A DNA stretch of 64,000 nucleotides from Micromonospora luteifusca (GCF_016907275.1 NZ_JAFBBP010000001.1:4950001-5014000), one strand, 5' to 3'; shown: positions 26,482 through 34,998, numbered from the stretch's first letter. Numbers and translations: made by a program. The notes: a model not told the origin generated them from the letters alone.

Positions 26482-27291
26482 GTGCTGCGGGCGATGACCT
26501 GGAACATCCGCACCGGCGGTCGGGATCGCGGCGGCTCCGACCGGCTGGATCAGGTGGTCCAGGTCATCGACGAGCAGGCGCCGGACGTGCTGGCCTTACA
26601 GGAGCTGCGTGGCTTCGACCGCGGCGGGCTGATGGCCGCGGTGGCGGGCCGGCTGGGCATGACGCCCCACCTGGCCCGGTCCTGCTTCGGGCAGCCGGTG
26701 GCGGTGCTGGTCCGGCCGCCGTACCAGGTCGTCGACGCGGGGACGCTGCGCCGGCCGTTCCACCACGCCGCCGTCCGCGTCGTGGTGGCGACCTCCGCCG
26801 GCCCGTTCACCGTGCTCGGCACCCACCTCTACCCGTACTCCGGGGGTCGGCGGCGGATGGAGGTCGACTGGCTGGTCCGCGCGGTGCGGCGTGCCCCGGG
26901 ACCGCTGACCCTCGTCACCGGTGACCTCAACTCGCTCGACCCGACCGTCGACCACACCGAGCGGCTGGCCGGGATGCCGGCCCTCTACCGGCGGCGGCAC
27001 CTTCGCCGCTCCGGTGGCGCCGTGGACACTCGCGCGATCGGCCGGCTGCTCGCCGCCGACCTGGTCGACCTGTGGCCGTCCTGCAACGTCGGAGCGCCGG
27101 AGGCCGCCGGCCTTACCGTTCCCACCCGGTTCGGCGGGGCGGAGTTCGCCGGTATGCGGCTGGACTACCTGCTCGGCACCCACGCCGTGGCCGAGCGGTT
27201 GCGGGAATCCCGGGTGCTCCGTGGCGGAGCGGCGGACACGGCCTCGGACCACTATCCGCTGCTGGCCGCGATCGAGGTGGACGCCGGCTGA
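26482..27291 (+). CDS. endonuclease/exonuclease/phosphatase family protein
   Basis: About 269 residues from GTG at 26482 (8 nt after the PAP2 stop); the frame is open further upstream, but there it overlaps the PAP2 gene. EEP-fold motifs in order: MTWNIRTGG (metal-binding Asn), LALQELRG (metal Glu, about residue 37), GTHLYPY, GDLNSLD (about 148) and the C-terminal SDHYPL (catalytic Asp-His). It could be a nuclease or a phosphodiesterase acting on lipids or nucleotides. No signal peptide is seen, so it is probably cytoplasmic. Confidence 0.87.
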   Translation: MLRAMTWNIRTGGRDRGGSDRLDQVVQVIDEQAPDVLALQELRGFDRGGLMAAVAGRLGMTPHLARSCFGQPVAVLVRPPYQVVDAGTLRRPFHHAAVRVVVATSAGPFTVLGTHLYPYSGGRRRMEVDWLVRAVRRAPGPLTLVTGDLNSLDPTVDHTERLAGMPALYRRRHLRRSGGAVDTRAIGRLLAADLVDLWPSCNVGAPEAAGLTVPTRFGGAEFAGMRLDYLLGTHAVAERLRESRVLRGGAADTASDHYPLLAAIEVDAG

Positions 27292-27341
27292 AGCTGCTCG
27301 CCGCCCCGGCCCCGCGCCGCTGACCGTGGCGGCGCAGGCCC

Positions 27342-27461
27342 TCAGAGCACCAGGTTGAACAGGACGGTGAGCACCACCGAGGCCACGATCGAGAAGAGGA
27401 TCATCAGGAGGCAGCCGAGGCCACCGCCGAGCGGGCGGATCTCCGTGTTGCCGAAGCGCAT
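27342..27461 (-). CDS. 39-residue single-helix membrane peptide
   Basis: MRFGNTEIRPLGGGLGC followed by one hydrophobic helix (about residues 17-39, LLMILFSIVASVVLTVL and on). It starts at 27461, 5 nt after the hydrolase stop, so it sits in the same transcript. Small proteins of this pattern are common in actinobacteria and often unannotated. Function unknown; it could be a membrane-protein partner. Confidence 0.6.
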   Translation of the reverse strand: MRFGNTEIRPLGGGLGCLLMILFSIVASVVLTVLFNLVL

Positions 27462-27466
27462 GAGGG

Positions 27467-28372
27467 TCACCTGTCCGTGAGTGCGCAATGCGCGGCGAGG
27501 AACTTGTGGATCGCGTCCGCGACCGCCGTCGGGGCCGTCGTGGCCACGTTGTGCGAGGCACCGGGAACGACCACGAGGTTGGCGTCCGGCACGAGCCGGG
27601 CCGCCTGGGCACGCCACTGGGCCGGTACGACCGGGTCACGCTCGCCAGCTACGACCAGGGTCGGCGCGGTGATCCGGACCAGATCCGTCTCGATCGTGTT
27701 GTGCACCGAGTGCGACAGCGTCGCGAGGACCCGCCAGGGTCGGGCGTTCCAGATGTCCCGACCCAGGATCGGCGCCTGCAACGGTGCCTCGCCCAGCGCG
27801 TCCAGCAGCAACCGACCGAGTTGAGCCCGAGGGGACCGGGCCGCCGGGTCGCTGGTCGGTCCGGCCAACACCAGCGCGCGTACCGCGTCCGGATGGGTCG
27901 CGGCGAGCGCGGCGGCCACCTCCGCGCCGAAGGAGTGCCCGAGCAGGCAGACCGGTGGCAGCCGGTACGCGGCCAGCCACGCGGCCAGGTGCTCGGCGTG
28001 CCTCTGGACGTCGTACGCGCCCTCGGGGTGCTCGGTCAGCCCGAACCCGGGCAGGTCCGGCACGTACACCGGGTGGGTGGTGGCGAGCGCGACGGCCAAC
28101 GGCGTGAGGTAACGGTGCGAGACGGCCAGGCCGTGCACCAGCACCACGGGCGGCGCCCCGGTCCCCGGGTCCGCGCTGCGCCGGGTGTGGGTGCGCAGTC
28201 CGTCGACGAGCAGCCACTCGCTGGTCAGTCCGGCGGCCGGTCGGGGCGCGGCCGGGCGCGGCGCAGGTCGACCGGACCGAAGCGGCCCGATGGCCTCGGC
28301 GTCACAACGCCCGCAACCGGGGCAGCAACTGCTCCTGCGCCCAGTCCAGGAACATCGGCTGGGTCTCGCCAC
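27467..28372 (-). CDS. alpha/beta-hydrolase
   Basis: An alpha/beta-hydrolase fold enzyme. VVLVHGLAVSHRY gives the oxyanion HG, LLGHSFGAEVAAALA the nucleophile elbow (Ser in GHSFG), LVVAGERDPVVPAQW the acid Asp, and GASHNVATTAP the catalytic His. The start is uncertain: between the upstream stop and the first conserved strand (EWLLVDG) there is no ATG or GTG in frame. GTG at 28372, within the LLM gene, gives 301 residues with a 71-nt overlap; a rarer start nearer 28300 would give about 278. The substrate is unknown. Confidence 0.8.
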   Translation of the reverse strand: MARPSRCSWTGRRSSCCPGCGRCDAEAIGPLRSGRPAPRPAAPRPAAGLTSEWLLVDGLRTHTRRSADPGTGAPPVVLVHGLAVSHRYLTPLAVALATTHPVYVPDLPGFGLTEHPEGAYDVQRHAEHLAAWLAAYRLPPVCLLGHSFGAEVAAALAATHPDAVRALVLAGPTSDPAARSPRAQLGRLLLDALGEAPLQAPILGRDIWNARPWRVLATLSHSVHNTIETDLVRITAPTLVVAGERDPVVPAQWRAQAARLVPDANLVVVPGASHNVATTAPTAVADAIHKFLAAHCALTDR

Positions 28373-29264
28373 CGACCTGGACGATCGCCACATGGGTGAA
28401 ACCGGCGTCGACGAACTTGCGGAACGCCTCGACGTGCGCGTCCACGTCAGGGCCGCAGGGAATGCCCTCGGCGACGTCCTCTTCGCGGACGAACTGGGTG
28501 GCGGCGGCGAAGGACTCCGGGCCGGGCAGGTCGGCGTTGACCTTCCAACCCATCCCGAACCAGCGGAACTGGTCGTGCACGATCTTGCGGCATTCGGCCT
28601 CGTCGGGGCCGTAGCAGATGGCAACCTGCCCGTAGCGGGGCTGGCCGACGCCCCCGGCGTCGTCGTACATCTCGATGATGCGCCGGTCGGGCTCGGTGGA
28701 GATGATGCCGTTGCCGTACTCGGCGGCCAGCGTCGCGGACTGTCGACCGGACGCGGCGACGGCCATCGGCACCGGCCGCTCGGGGCGATCCCAGACGTAG
28801 GCGTCGGGCACGTCGAAGTGATTGCCGGAGAAGGTCAGCGTCTCCCCGTTGAGCAACGGCCGGATGATCTGCAGTGCCTCCTCGAACATCTCGTGCCGTT
28901 GCTGCACGTGCGGCCAGCCGCCGACCACGTGCTCGTTCAGGTTCTCCCCGGCGCCCAGGCCGAGGGTGAACCGGCCGTCCGAGAGTGCGCCGATCGTGCT
29001 GGCCTTCTGCGCGACCACGGCCGGGTGGTAGCGGCGGATCGGGCAGGTCACGAAGGACATCAGCTGCGCGCGGGAGGTGGCATGGGCGACCGCGCCGAGC
29101 ACCGACCAGGCGTACGGGGAGTGGCCCTGCGAGTCCAGCCAGGGGGAGTAGTGATCGGACATCACCAGTTGGTCGAAGCCGGCCGCCTCGGCCCGTACCG
29201 CATGGTGAACCAGGTCCTTGGGCCCGGCCTGCTCGCTCATCAGGGTGTAGCCGACGCTGACCAT
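28302..29264 (-). CDS. F420-dependent LLM-class oxidoreductase
   Basis: A 320-residue luciferase-like protein of the subgroup near F420-dependent glucose-6-phosphate dehydrogenase. MVSVGYTLMSEQAGPKDLV is followed by FDQLVMSDHYSPWLDSQGHS, then FVTCPIRRYHPAVVAQKAST, GRFTLGLGAGENLNEHV and GRQSATLAAEYGNGIIST, all expected for cofactor F420 binding. The ATG at 29264 has GAAAGGGG upstream. It is first in an operon with the hydrolase and the small membrane peptide and is divergent from the mannanase. The substrate is unknown. Confidence 0.92.
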   Translation of the reverse strand: MVSVGYTLMSEQAGPKDLVHHAVRAEAAGFDQLVMSDHYSPWLDSQGHSPYAWSVLGAVAHATSRAQLMSFVTCPIRRYHPAVVAQKASTIGALSDGRFTLGLGAGENLNEHVVGGWPHVQQRHEMFEEALQIIRPLLNGETLTFSGNHFDVPDAYVWDRPERPVPMAVAASGRQSATLAAEYGNGIISTEPDRRIIEMYDDAGGVGQPRYGQVAICYGPDEAECRKIVHDQFRWFGMGWKVNADLPGPESFAAATQFVREEDVAEGIPCGPDVDAHVEAFRKFVDAGFTHVAIVQVGGETQPMFLDWAQEQLLPRLRAL

Positions 29265-29352
29265 CCTGGTATCCCCTTTCACTGACGGATCGTTCCCGGC
29301 ATACCCAGGTCGGCAGTGGTCAACCCTCCCGTCCGGTTCGCGCCGGTAGTGC

Positions 29353-29400
29353 TTGACGGATGGCGGCGACCTGCCTACCGTCGTTCTTAACCGGTTAAGA
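29353..29400 (+). promoter_or_regulatory. mannanase promoter with 16-bp perfect palindrome
   Basis: -35 TTGACG (29353-29358), 17-nt spacer, -10 TACCGT (29376-29381), then the perfect palindrome TCTTAACCGGTTAAGA (29385-29400) over the expected start of transcription. Palindromes with a central CG and this length are typical operators of LacI-family sugar regulators; binding there would block initiation. No LacI gene lies in the window, so the regulator would act in trans. The 5' UTR to the mannanase ATG is about 250 nt. Confidence 0.65.
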
Positions 29401-29641
29401 CCGGGGGTGTGGCGCACATCCTGTGGTGGGGATGATCGCCCCGTGACGGCCCGCGTCCGCGTGGGCCGTTGCGGCTGTCCAGGGCTTGGCCCTGATCACT
29501 GAACCGGTTGCGCCGATCAAGCCATCGCCATACGCTGATGTCCGCGCGCCACGAGTCGGGGCGCGGCTGCCGGGCTGCAGCCGCCTTCCCCTGTCACGTC
29601 CCACCCCTGTCGGGCACCGGGGGTCCTCCCTGAGGAAGGCC

Positions 29642-31018
29642 ATGAAGACTCGACTCACCGCCGCCGGTGCGGCCCTGCTCGCGTTGCTCGTCGCCGTGCT
29701 GGCATTCGGCCAGCCGGCGCACGCGGCGGCCGGTTTCACCGTCGCGAACGGCAAGTTGTACGACGCCAACGGTGCCGAATTCATCATGCGCGGCGTCAAC
29801 CACGCGCACACCTGGTACCCGCAGCAGACCAGCACGTTCGCCGACGTCAAGGCCCTCGGCGCGAACACCGTGCGGGTGGTGCTCTCCAGCGGCGACCGGT
29901 GGACCCGCAACACCAACGCCGACGTCGCCAACGTCATCTCGCTGTGCAAGGCCAACCGGCTGATCTGCGTGCTGGAGGTGCACGACACCACCGGGTACGG
30001 CGAGCAGAGCGGGGCGATCACCCTCGACCGGGCCGTCGACTACTGGCTCAGCCTCGCCGACGTTCTCGCCGGCCAGGAAAGATACGTCATCGTCAACATC
30101 GGCAATGAGCCGTACGGCAACCAGAACTACGCCTCCTGGGCCACCGACAACGCCAACGCGATCAAGCGCCTACGTACTGGCGGGCTGACCCACACGATCA
30201 TGGTGGACGCGCCGAACTGGGGGCAGGACTGGTCGTTCACCATGCGGGACAACGCCGCGTCGGTCTTCGCCGCCGACCCGGCGCGCAACACCGTCTTCTC
30301 CATCCACATGTACGGGGTCTTCGACACCGCTGCGGAGATCAGCGACTACCTGGGCCGTTTCCGCGCTGCCGGCCTGCCCGTCGTGGTGGGCGAGTTCGGC
30401 TTCAACCACTCCGACGGCGACCCGGACGAGGACACCATCCTCTCCTACAGCCAGGCGAACGGGATCGGTTGGCTGGGCTGGTCGTGGAGCGGCAACGGCG
30501 GTGGCGTGGAATATCTCGACCTGGCCACCTCCTTCAACCCGGCCAACCTGACCAGTTGGGGTCAGCGGCTCTTCAACGGCGCCAACGGCATCCGGCAGAC
30601 CGCCCGGGAGGCCAGCGTCTTCGGTGGCACCCCGCCGCCCACCACGCCCCCACCGACGACGCCCCCACCGACCACCCCTCCGCCGACCACGCCCCCGCCC
30701 ACCACCCCGCCGCCGGCCGGTGGCTGTGTTGCCACGTACACGGTCGTCAACCAGTGGCAGGGCGGCTTCCAGGGCGAGGTGCGGGTAACCGCTGGCGCTA
30801 CGGCGATCACCGGGTGGACGGCCCGCTGGACCTTCGCCGGCGGTCAGAGCGTCAGCCAGTCCTGGAACACCACGTTGACCAGCAGCGGCGCCACGGTGAC
30901 GGCACGCAACGCGGACTACAACGGTCGACTCGCGGCCGGTGCCAGCACCAGTTTCGGCTTCGTCGGCGGCTGGACCGGCAGTAACGCCGTGCCGCAGGTG
31001 AGCTGCACCGTGAGCTGA
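29642..31018 (+). CDS. secreted GH5 beta-mannanase with CBM2
   Basis: A 458-residue secreted enzyme. A Sec signal peptide (MKTRLTAAG... cut after QPAHA, about residue 28) leads into a GH5 catalytic domain, about residues 30-325, close to the actinobacterial subfamily 8 endo-1,4-beta-mannanases (FIMRGVNHAHTWYP; ICVLEVHDTTGYGE). The acid/base Glu is in NIGNEPYG (about residue 156) and the nucleophile in GEFGFNH (about 251). A Pro-Thr linker of repeated PPPTT units (about 332-358) is followed by a CBM2 (about 360-458) with conserved Trp residues and one Cys near each end. It hydrolyses mannan or galactomannan outside the cell. Start at 29642, after GAGGAAGGCC. Confidence 0.93.
   Translation: MKTRLTAAGAALLALLVAVLAFGQPAHAAAGFTVANGKLYDANGAEFIMRGVNHAHTWYPQQTSTFADVKALGANTVRVVLSSGDRWTRNTNADVANVISLCKANRLICVLEVHDTTGYGEQSGAITLDRAVDYWLSLADVLAGQERYVIVNIGNEPYGNQNYASWATDNANAIKRLRTGGLTHTIMVDAPNWGQDWSFTMRDNAASVFAADPARNTVFSIHMYGVFDTAAEISDYLGRFRAAGLPVVVGEFGFNHSDGDPDEDTILSYSQANGIGWLGWSWSGNGGGVEYLDLATSFNPANLTSWGQRLFNGANGIRQTAREASVFGGTPPPTTPPPTTPPPTTPPPTTPPPTTPPPAGGCVATYTVVNQWQGGFQGEVRVTAGATAITGWTARWTFAGGQSVSQSWNTTLTSSGATVTARNADYNGRLAAGASTSFGFVGGWTGSNAVPQVSCTVS
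30632..30717 (+). repeat. Pro-Thr linker repeat in the mannanase gene
   Basis: A run of five near-identical 15-nt units, each coding for PPPTT, then PPPAGG. It is the flexible linker between the catalytic domain and CBM2. The antisense strand reads as a Gly-Val repeat and is not a gene. Confidence 0.8.
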
Positions 31019-31035
31019 TCATCGAACCAGCGACG

Positions 31036-31063
31036 GTGGCCGGGTCCGTGCGGGCCCGGCCAC
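31036..31063 (+). terminator. hairpin terminator after the mannanase
   Basis: GTGGCCGGG (31036-31044) and CCCGGCCAC (31055-31063) form a perfect 9-bp stem with a 10-nt loop, 18 nt past the stop codon. There is a weak T-rich tail (TTCTGTG), as is usual for actinobacterial terminators. Confidence 0.7.
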
Positions 31064-31181
31064 TTCTGTGCCGCGCGGTGCCCGAGCGTAGATCGCAGAT
31101 GATGAATGACCTGGCAGGATGCTGCTGTGTGGGATTTGCCACATCCATCGGAGACGGCAAATGAACTGTTCGATCCCTAAG

Positions 31182-31229
31182 GTGGCCCTGCGGTTGCTTT
31201 CCGGCAACCGTTCAGCCCGCAGGGGCCAC
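31182..31229 (+). other. RNA element with competing hairpins
   Basis: Two mutually exclusive stems can form. The inner one pairs CGGTTGC (31191-31197) with GCAACCG (31204-31210). The outer one pairs 31182-31193 with 31217-31229 (12 bp, one bulged G) and shares bases 31191-31193 with the inner stem. A short T run (31237-31242) follows, so the outer form would resemble an intrinsic terminator. It lies 210 nt upstream of the secreted FG-GAP protein gene and could be an attenuator or simply a second terminator of the mannanase transcript. A 12-bp palindrome ACTGTGCACAGT follows at 31248-31259. Confidence 0.4.
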
Positions 31230-31438
31230 GGGGATCCTTTTTGTACGACTGTGCACAGTTGCGCCCACGAGCGATGGGCGCGACCAGTTTCACCACGCCC
31301 GGAGCCAGTGTGCCGTGCTCAACAGCCGACGACGTCAGCGCGGCACCACGTGCCCTCGCGGCGTTTCGACGCACGTCGTCACTGACGCCGGTACGCGCCG
31401 CGCAGCGTCCCTGCCCTCCGATCCAGAAAGGATCGTTT

Positions 31439-33241
31439 GTGTCATCGTCTAATCGGCGGCGAGCAGTCCAGGCAGGCCTGCTCGCGGTAACCCTGGTGGC
31501 GGGGCTCCTCAACGCCTCGCCGGCTCAGGCCGTGACCGGAGGAGCGCCCGTCACCGACGGGTCGTTCGACTTCGTTGCCAAGGTCGACGTCGGATCGATG
31601 GAGCGCTCGTGCAGCGGCTCTCTGGTCGACGCCTGGTGGGTGCTCACCGCCAAGAGTTGCTTCAGCTTCGACGGCCAGCCCGTGGTCGCGGGCAAGCCGA
31701 CCAAGCCGACGACGGTCACCATCGGGCGCCCCGACCTCACCAAGTCGACGGGCACGGTCGTTCCGGCCTTCCGGATCGTGCCGCACGCCACTCGTGACCT
31801 CGTGCTCGTGCGGCTGTCCCACCGCGTCGACGTGACCCCGGTGGCGCTGGGTGCCGCACCCGCGGTCGGCGAGCAGCTCACCGGTGCCGGCTTCGGTCGT
31901 ACCGCCACCGCCTGGGTTCCCGACCAGTTGCACGGCGGATCGTTCGCTGTCCAGGCGGTCGGGGCGTCCACCCTGGACATCCTGGGTAGCGGGCAGACCG
32001 GTATCTGCCGCGGCGACCTCGGCGGCCCCACCGTTCGCGTGGTGGGCGGCAAGCCGCAGTTGGTCGGCGTGCACCAGACCTCGTGGCAGGGCGGTTGCCT
32101 CGCCGAGACGGAGACTCGCCGCGACGCGGTGGACAGTCGGGTCGACGACCTCGCGTCCTGGTTCGCCGCGACCATGCCGCAGGGTGTGGCGACCGACGCC
32201 ACCGAGGATCTGAACTTCCTGTACACGTACGACTCGGGGGATGCCGGTCCGACGACGTTTCCGACGAACTCGACGGGCGGTTTTCCCGGCCCGATCGGAT
32301 CGTGGACGGGCGGTGGGAAGGACTATTACCACCGGGACCGGGTCAAGGTGTTCAACGACGACTTCGACGGTGACGGCATCAAGGACCTTGTGGTCCTGTC
32401 GACCCGCACCGATGGCAGCTTCGCCATCGACACGTTCATCACCGGTCCGGACGGCAAGTACGGTGCGCCGCTGCGTTCCTGGACGGCGGATGCCACCTGG
32501 GGTCATCTCGGTGCCATGAAGATGGCCTCCGGCGACTTCAACGGCGATGGCCGGGCCGACCTGACCGGCTTCTACGGCTTCAAGAGCGGCACCGGCGACG
32601 AGGCCTGGATCAACTGGATCGCCCGACCGGACGGCGGCTTCGACGCCCCGTCCACGGTGTGGCGGGCGTCGGAGTTCGGCACCTGGGGCTACACCGCGGT
32701 CTTCGCCGGGGACGTCAACGGGGACGGCCGGGCCGACGCCTCCCTCTTCTACCGCTACGACAGCGGGGCCATGTCGATCTTCACCTGGCCGGGTCAGGCC
32801 GACGGAAAGTTCGGCACCCCGTACACCTCCTGGTCCACCCCGAAGGAGAAGCCGTTCGGTGTGCTCTCCGCGATGAAGTTGGCCGACGGTGACTTCAACG
32901 GCGACGGTCGCGGCGACGTGGCGGTGTTGTACAACTACGGAGGCAGCCACACCGGTCTGCACACCTGGACGGGCAAGGCGGACGGGACCTTCAACGCGCC
33001 CGTCGCGTCCTGGTCGTCGACCGGCTTCGGCCAGTTCGCCAAGATGAAGCTGGCCACCGGCGACTACAACGGCGACAAGCGCGACGATCTGGGCGTGCTC
33101 TACTGGTACGCCGACGACAGCTTGGGGATGCACACCTTCACCTCGACGACGAGCGGAGGCTTCAACGCGCCGTTCGGAACGTGGCTGAACCGTCCGCGGA
33201 CCTTCGGTTGGTGGGTCAACATGCGGTTCGACGGCGAGTGA
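31439..33241 (+). CDS. secreted trypsin-fold pseudoprotease with FG-GAP repeats
   Basis: A 600-residue secreted protein starting with GTG at 31439 (AGAAAGGA upstream). The signal peptide ends at PAQA (about residue 29). Residues about 30-245 have a chymotrypsin/S1 fold: the usual TAAHC block reads WVLTAKSCF (catalytic His replaced by Ser), the Asp is kept in HATRDLVLVRL, and the usual GDSGGP reads GICRGDLGGP (nucleophile Ser replaced by Leu). Proteolysis is therefore not expected. Residues about 300-600 carry five FG-GAP/VCBS repeats with DFDGDG, DFNGDG, DVNGDG, DFNGDG and DYNGDK calcium loops spaced about 57-60 residues, a beta-propeller-like binding module. Degenerate S1/FG-GAP proteins are known in actinobacteria; their role is unclear. 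Confidence 0.88.
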   Translation: MSSSNRRRAVQAGLLAVTLVAGLLNASPAQAVTGGAPVTDGSFDFVAKVDVGSMERSCSGSLVDAWWVLTAKSCFSFDGQPVVAGKPTKPTTVTIGRPDLTKSTGTVVPAFRIVPHATRDLVLVRLSHRVDVTPVALGAAPAVGEQLTGAGFGRTATAWVPDQLHGGSFAVQAVGASTLDILGSGQTGICRGDLGGPTVRVVGGKPQLVGVHQTSWQGGCLAETETRRDAVDSRVDDLASWFAATMPQGVATDATEDLNFLYTYDSGDAGPTTFPTNSTGGFPGPIGSWTGGGKDYYHRDRVKVFNDDFDGDGIKDLVVLSTRTDGSFAIDTFITGPDGKYGAPLRSWTADATWGHLGAMKMASGDFNGDGRADLTGFYGFKSGTGDEAWINWIARPDGGFDAPSTVWRASEFGTWGYTAVFAGDVNGDGRADASLFYRYDSGAMSIFTWPGQADGKFGTPYTSWSTPKEKPFGVLSAMKLADGDFNGDGRGDVAVLYNYGGSHTGLHTWTGKADGTFNAPVASWSSTGFGQFAKMKLATGDYNGDKRDDLGVLYWYADDSLGMHTFTSTTSGGFNAPFGTWLNRPRTFGWWVNMRFDGE

Positions 33242-33252
33242 TCATCTCTGCC

Positions 33253-33300
33253 TGAGGGGGTTCCCCCGCTTCCCCGACGGGAGGCGGGGGAACCCCCTCA
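33253..33300. terminator. bidirectional terminator, 17-bp perfect stem
   Basis: 33253-33269 and 33284-33300 are perfect 17-nt reverse complements (arm begins TGAGGGGGTTCCCCC) with a 14-nt loop. It lies between two convergent genes (stops at 33241 and 33310) and serves both. Confidence 0.88.
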
Positions 33301-33309
33301 CCGCTGTCG

Positions 33310-33630
33310 TCAGTGCTCTCCGCTCAGGTTGACGATGACCACCCCCGCGATGATCAACGCGATGCCGGCGAGTTTGACCAACCCGACCGGCTCGTCCAGG
33401 AACACCGCCCCGATCGCCACGATGGTCGCGGTGCCCAGGCCCGACCAGAGGGCGTACGCGACGCCCACCGGGATCTCCTTGACGGCCTGGGCCAGCAGGA
33501 GAAACGCCAGCACGTAACCGCCGAGGCACCCAACGGTCGGCCAGAGCCGGCTGAACCCGGCGGTGCTCTTGAGCAGGCTGGTTGCCAGCACCTCGGCGAG
33601 GATGGCGATCCCCAGCAGCACGTACGCCAT
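33310..33630 (-). CDS. SMR-family multidrug efflux protein
   Basis: A 106-residue protein with four membrane helices: AYVLLGIAILAEVLATSLLK (conserved membrane Glu in the first helix, about residue 13), then about 30-50, 55-78 and 83-103. GVAYALWSGLGTA is the SMR signature. EmrE/SugE-type dimers exchange protons for cationic drugs or guanidinium. The start MAYVLLG at 33630 is preferred (GGGGA upstream, usual family N-terminus) over ATG at 33648. Confidence 0.92.
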   Translation of the reverse strand: MAYVLLGIAILAEVLATSLLKSTAGFSRLWPTVGCLGGYVLAFLLLAQAVKEIPVGVAYALWSGLGTATIVAIGAVFLDEPVGLVKLAGIALIIAGVVIVNLSGEH

Positions 33631-33765
33631 GCGTCCCCAGTTCTGCATGCTCGGCGGAAGTCGTCGGTGGTCAGGCTAACGGCCCCACCGGTGCCAGGAC
33701 GGCGCGTGGGTTCCCCGGGCACCTGTCGTCGACCGCGCCGATCAGGCCTCGGGTCAGGCCTCGGG

Positions 33766-34998
33766 TCAGGCCTCGGGTGCGGGCGGCGAGGCTTCGGCGG
33801 CGAGCCGGGCCGCTCGCATGGTGAGGTAGCGCTGTTCGGGAACGCTGCTCGTGCGCGCGGCGGCGGCCCGGAAGTCCGTGACTGCCTGCTCCCGGTCACC
33901 GGCCATCTCGTGCAGGTGGGCGCGGGCGGCGGGCAGCCGGTGGTGCCCGGCCAGTCGGGGGTCGTCGGCCAGCGCGTCGAGGGCGGCTAGGCCGGCCGCC
34001 GGCCCGTACACCATGGCTGTTGCCACGGCCCGGTTGAGCGCCACCACCGGGCTGCCGACGAGCCTCTCCAGCACCTGATAGAGCGCCAGGATCTGCGGCC
34101 AGTCGGTCTGCTGAGTGCTCGGCGCCTCGTCGTGCAGGGCGGCGATGGCGGCCTGCACCTGGTACGGGCCGATCGGCCCGCGCGGCAGCGCACGGGTGAC
34201 CAGCGCGACGCCCTCGGCGATCGCCGTCGCATCCCAGCGGCTGCGGTCCTGATCGGCCAGTGAGATCAGCTCGCCGGAGGGCCCGGTCCGCGCCGGCCCG
34301 CGCGCCTCGGTGAGCAGCATCAACGCCAGCAGACCGGCCGATTCGCTGTCGTCGGGCAGCAGCGTGTGCAGCGCACGGGTCAGCCGGATCGCCTCTACCG
34401 CGAGGTCGATCCGGCGCAGGTCCGGGCCGGTGGTGCTGGTGTGTCCCTCGGTGAAGACCAGGTAGAGCACCTGCCGGACGGCCGTCAACCGGTCGGCCCG
34501 CTCCGCCGGCTCGGGCATCCGGAACGGCAACCCGGACGCGCGGATGCGCTGCTTGGCCCGGCTGATCCGCTGTGCCATGGTCGCCTCGGGCACCAGGAAC
34601 GCCCGCGCGATCTCAGCGGTGCTCAGCCCGCCGACGGCGCGCAGGGTCAGCGCCACGGCCGACGCCGGGGCGAGCGCCGGGTGGCAGCAGAGCATCAGCA
34701 GGACGAGTGTGTCGTCCCGTTCGGCGGTCAACTCCTCGTCCGCGGCCGGCGCGTACTGTCGGTCGTCCGGGTCCCGGCGTGCGACCAGGTCCTCCCGGCG
34801 GCGTCGGGCCTGCTCACCGCGGACCAGCTCGATCATCCGGCGGTAACCGACCTGGATCAGCCAGCCGCGCGGGTTGGCCGGCACCCCCTCGGCCGGCCAC
34901 TGGGTGGCGGCGGCCAGCAACGCCTCCTGCACCGCGTCCTCGGCGGTGGCGAAGTCACCGAAGCGCCGGGCGAGCACGCCGAGGACCTGCGGCGCCAA
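33766..34998 (-). CDS. ECF42-type RNA polymerase sigma factor with C-terminal TPR-like region
   Basis: About 410 residues. Region 2 (FGDFATAEDAVQEALLAA; NPRGWLIQVGYRRMIELVR) and region 4 (LTLRAVGGLSTAEIARAFLV; AQRISRAKQRI) are followed by a long helical extension (about residues 180-400), the hallmark of ECF42 factors (SnoaL/DGPF-linked group). The partner YCII/DGPF gene is immediately upstream. The start is odd: region 2 homology seems to begin before the TTG at 34998 (LASTDPRFEDLLREL in frame), but from there back to the DGPF stop at 35044 there is no ATG or GTG, only CTG at 35040. Translation may start at CTG or TTG, coupled to DGPF. Confidence 0.87.
   Translation of the reverse strand: MAPQVLGVLARRFGDFATAEDAVQEALLAAATQWPAEGVPANPRGWLIQVGYRRMIELVRGEQARRRREDLVARRDPDDRQYAPAADEELTAERDDTLVLLMLCCHPALAPASAVALTLRAVGGLSTAEIARAFLVPEATMAQRISRAKQRIRASGLPFRMPEPAERADRLTAVRQVLYLVFTEGHTSTTGPDLRRIDLAVEAIRLTRALHTLLPDDSESAGLLALMLLTEARGPARTGPSGELISLADQDRSRWDATAIAEGVALVTRALPRGPIGPYQVQAAIAALHDEAPSTQQTDWPQILALYQVLERLVGSPVVALNRAVATAMVYGPAAGLAALDALADDPRLAGHHRLPAARAHLHEMAGDREQAVTDFRAAAARTSSVPEQRYLTMRAARLAAEASPPAPEA

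Noticed and set aside
29401..29641. Possible c-di-AMP (ydaO-type) riboswitch before the mannanase
   Set aside because: The leader lacks the conserved blocks of that riboswitch; only the upstream operator is supported.
30632..30717. Pro-Thr repeat considered as a CRISPR-like or minisatellite array
   Set aside because: The units are 15 nt, have no spacers and encode a normal enzyme linker in frame.
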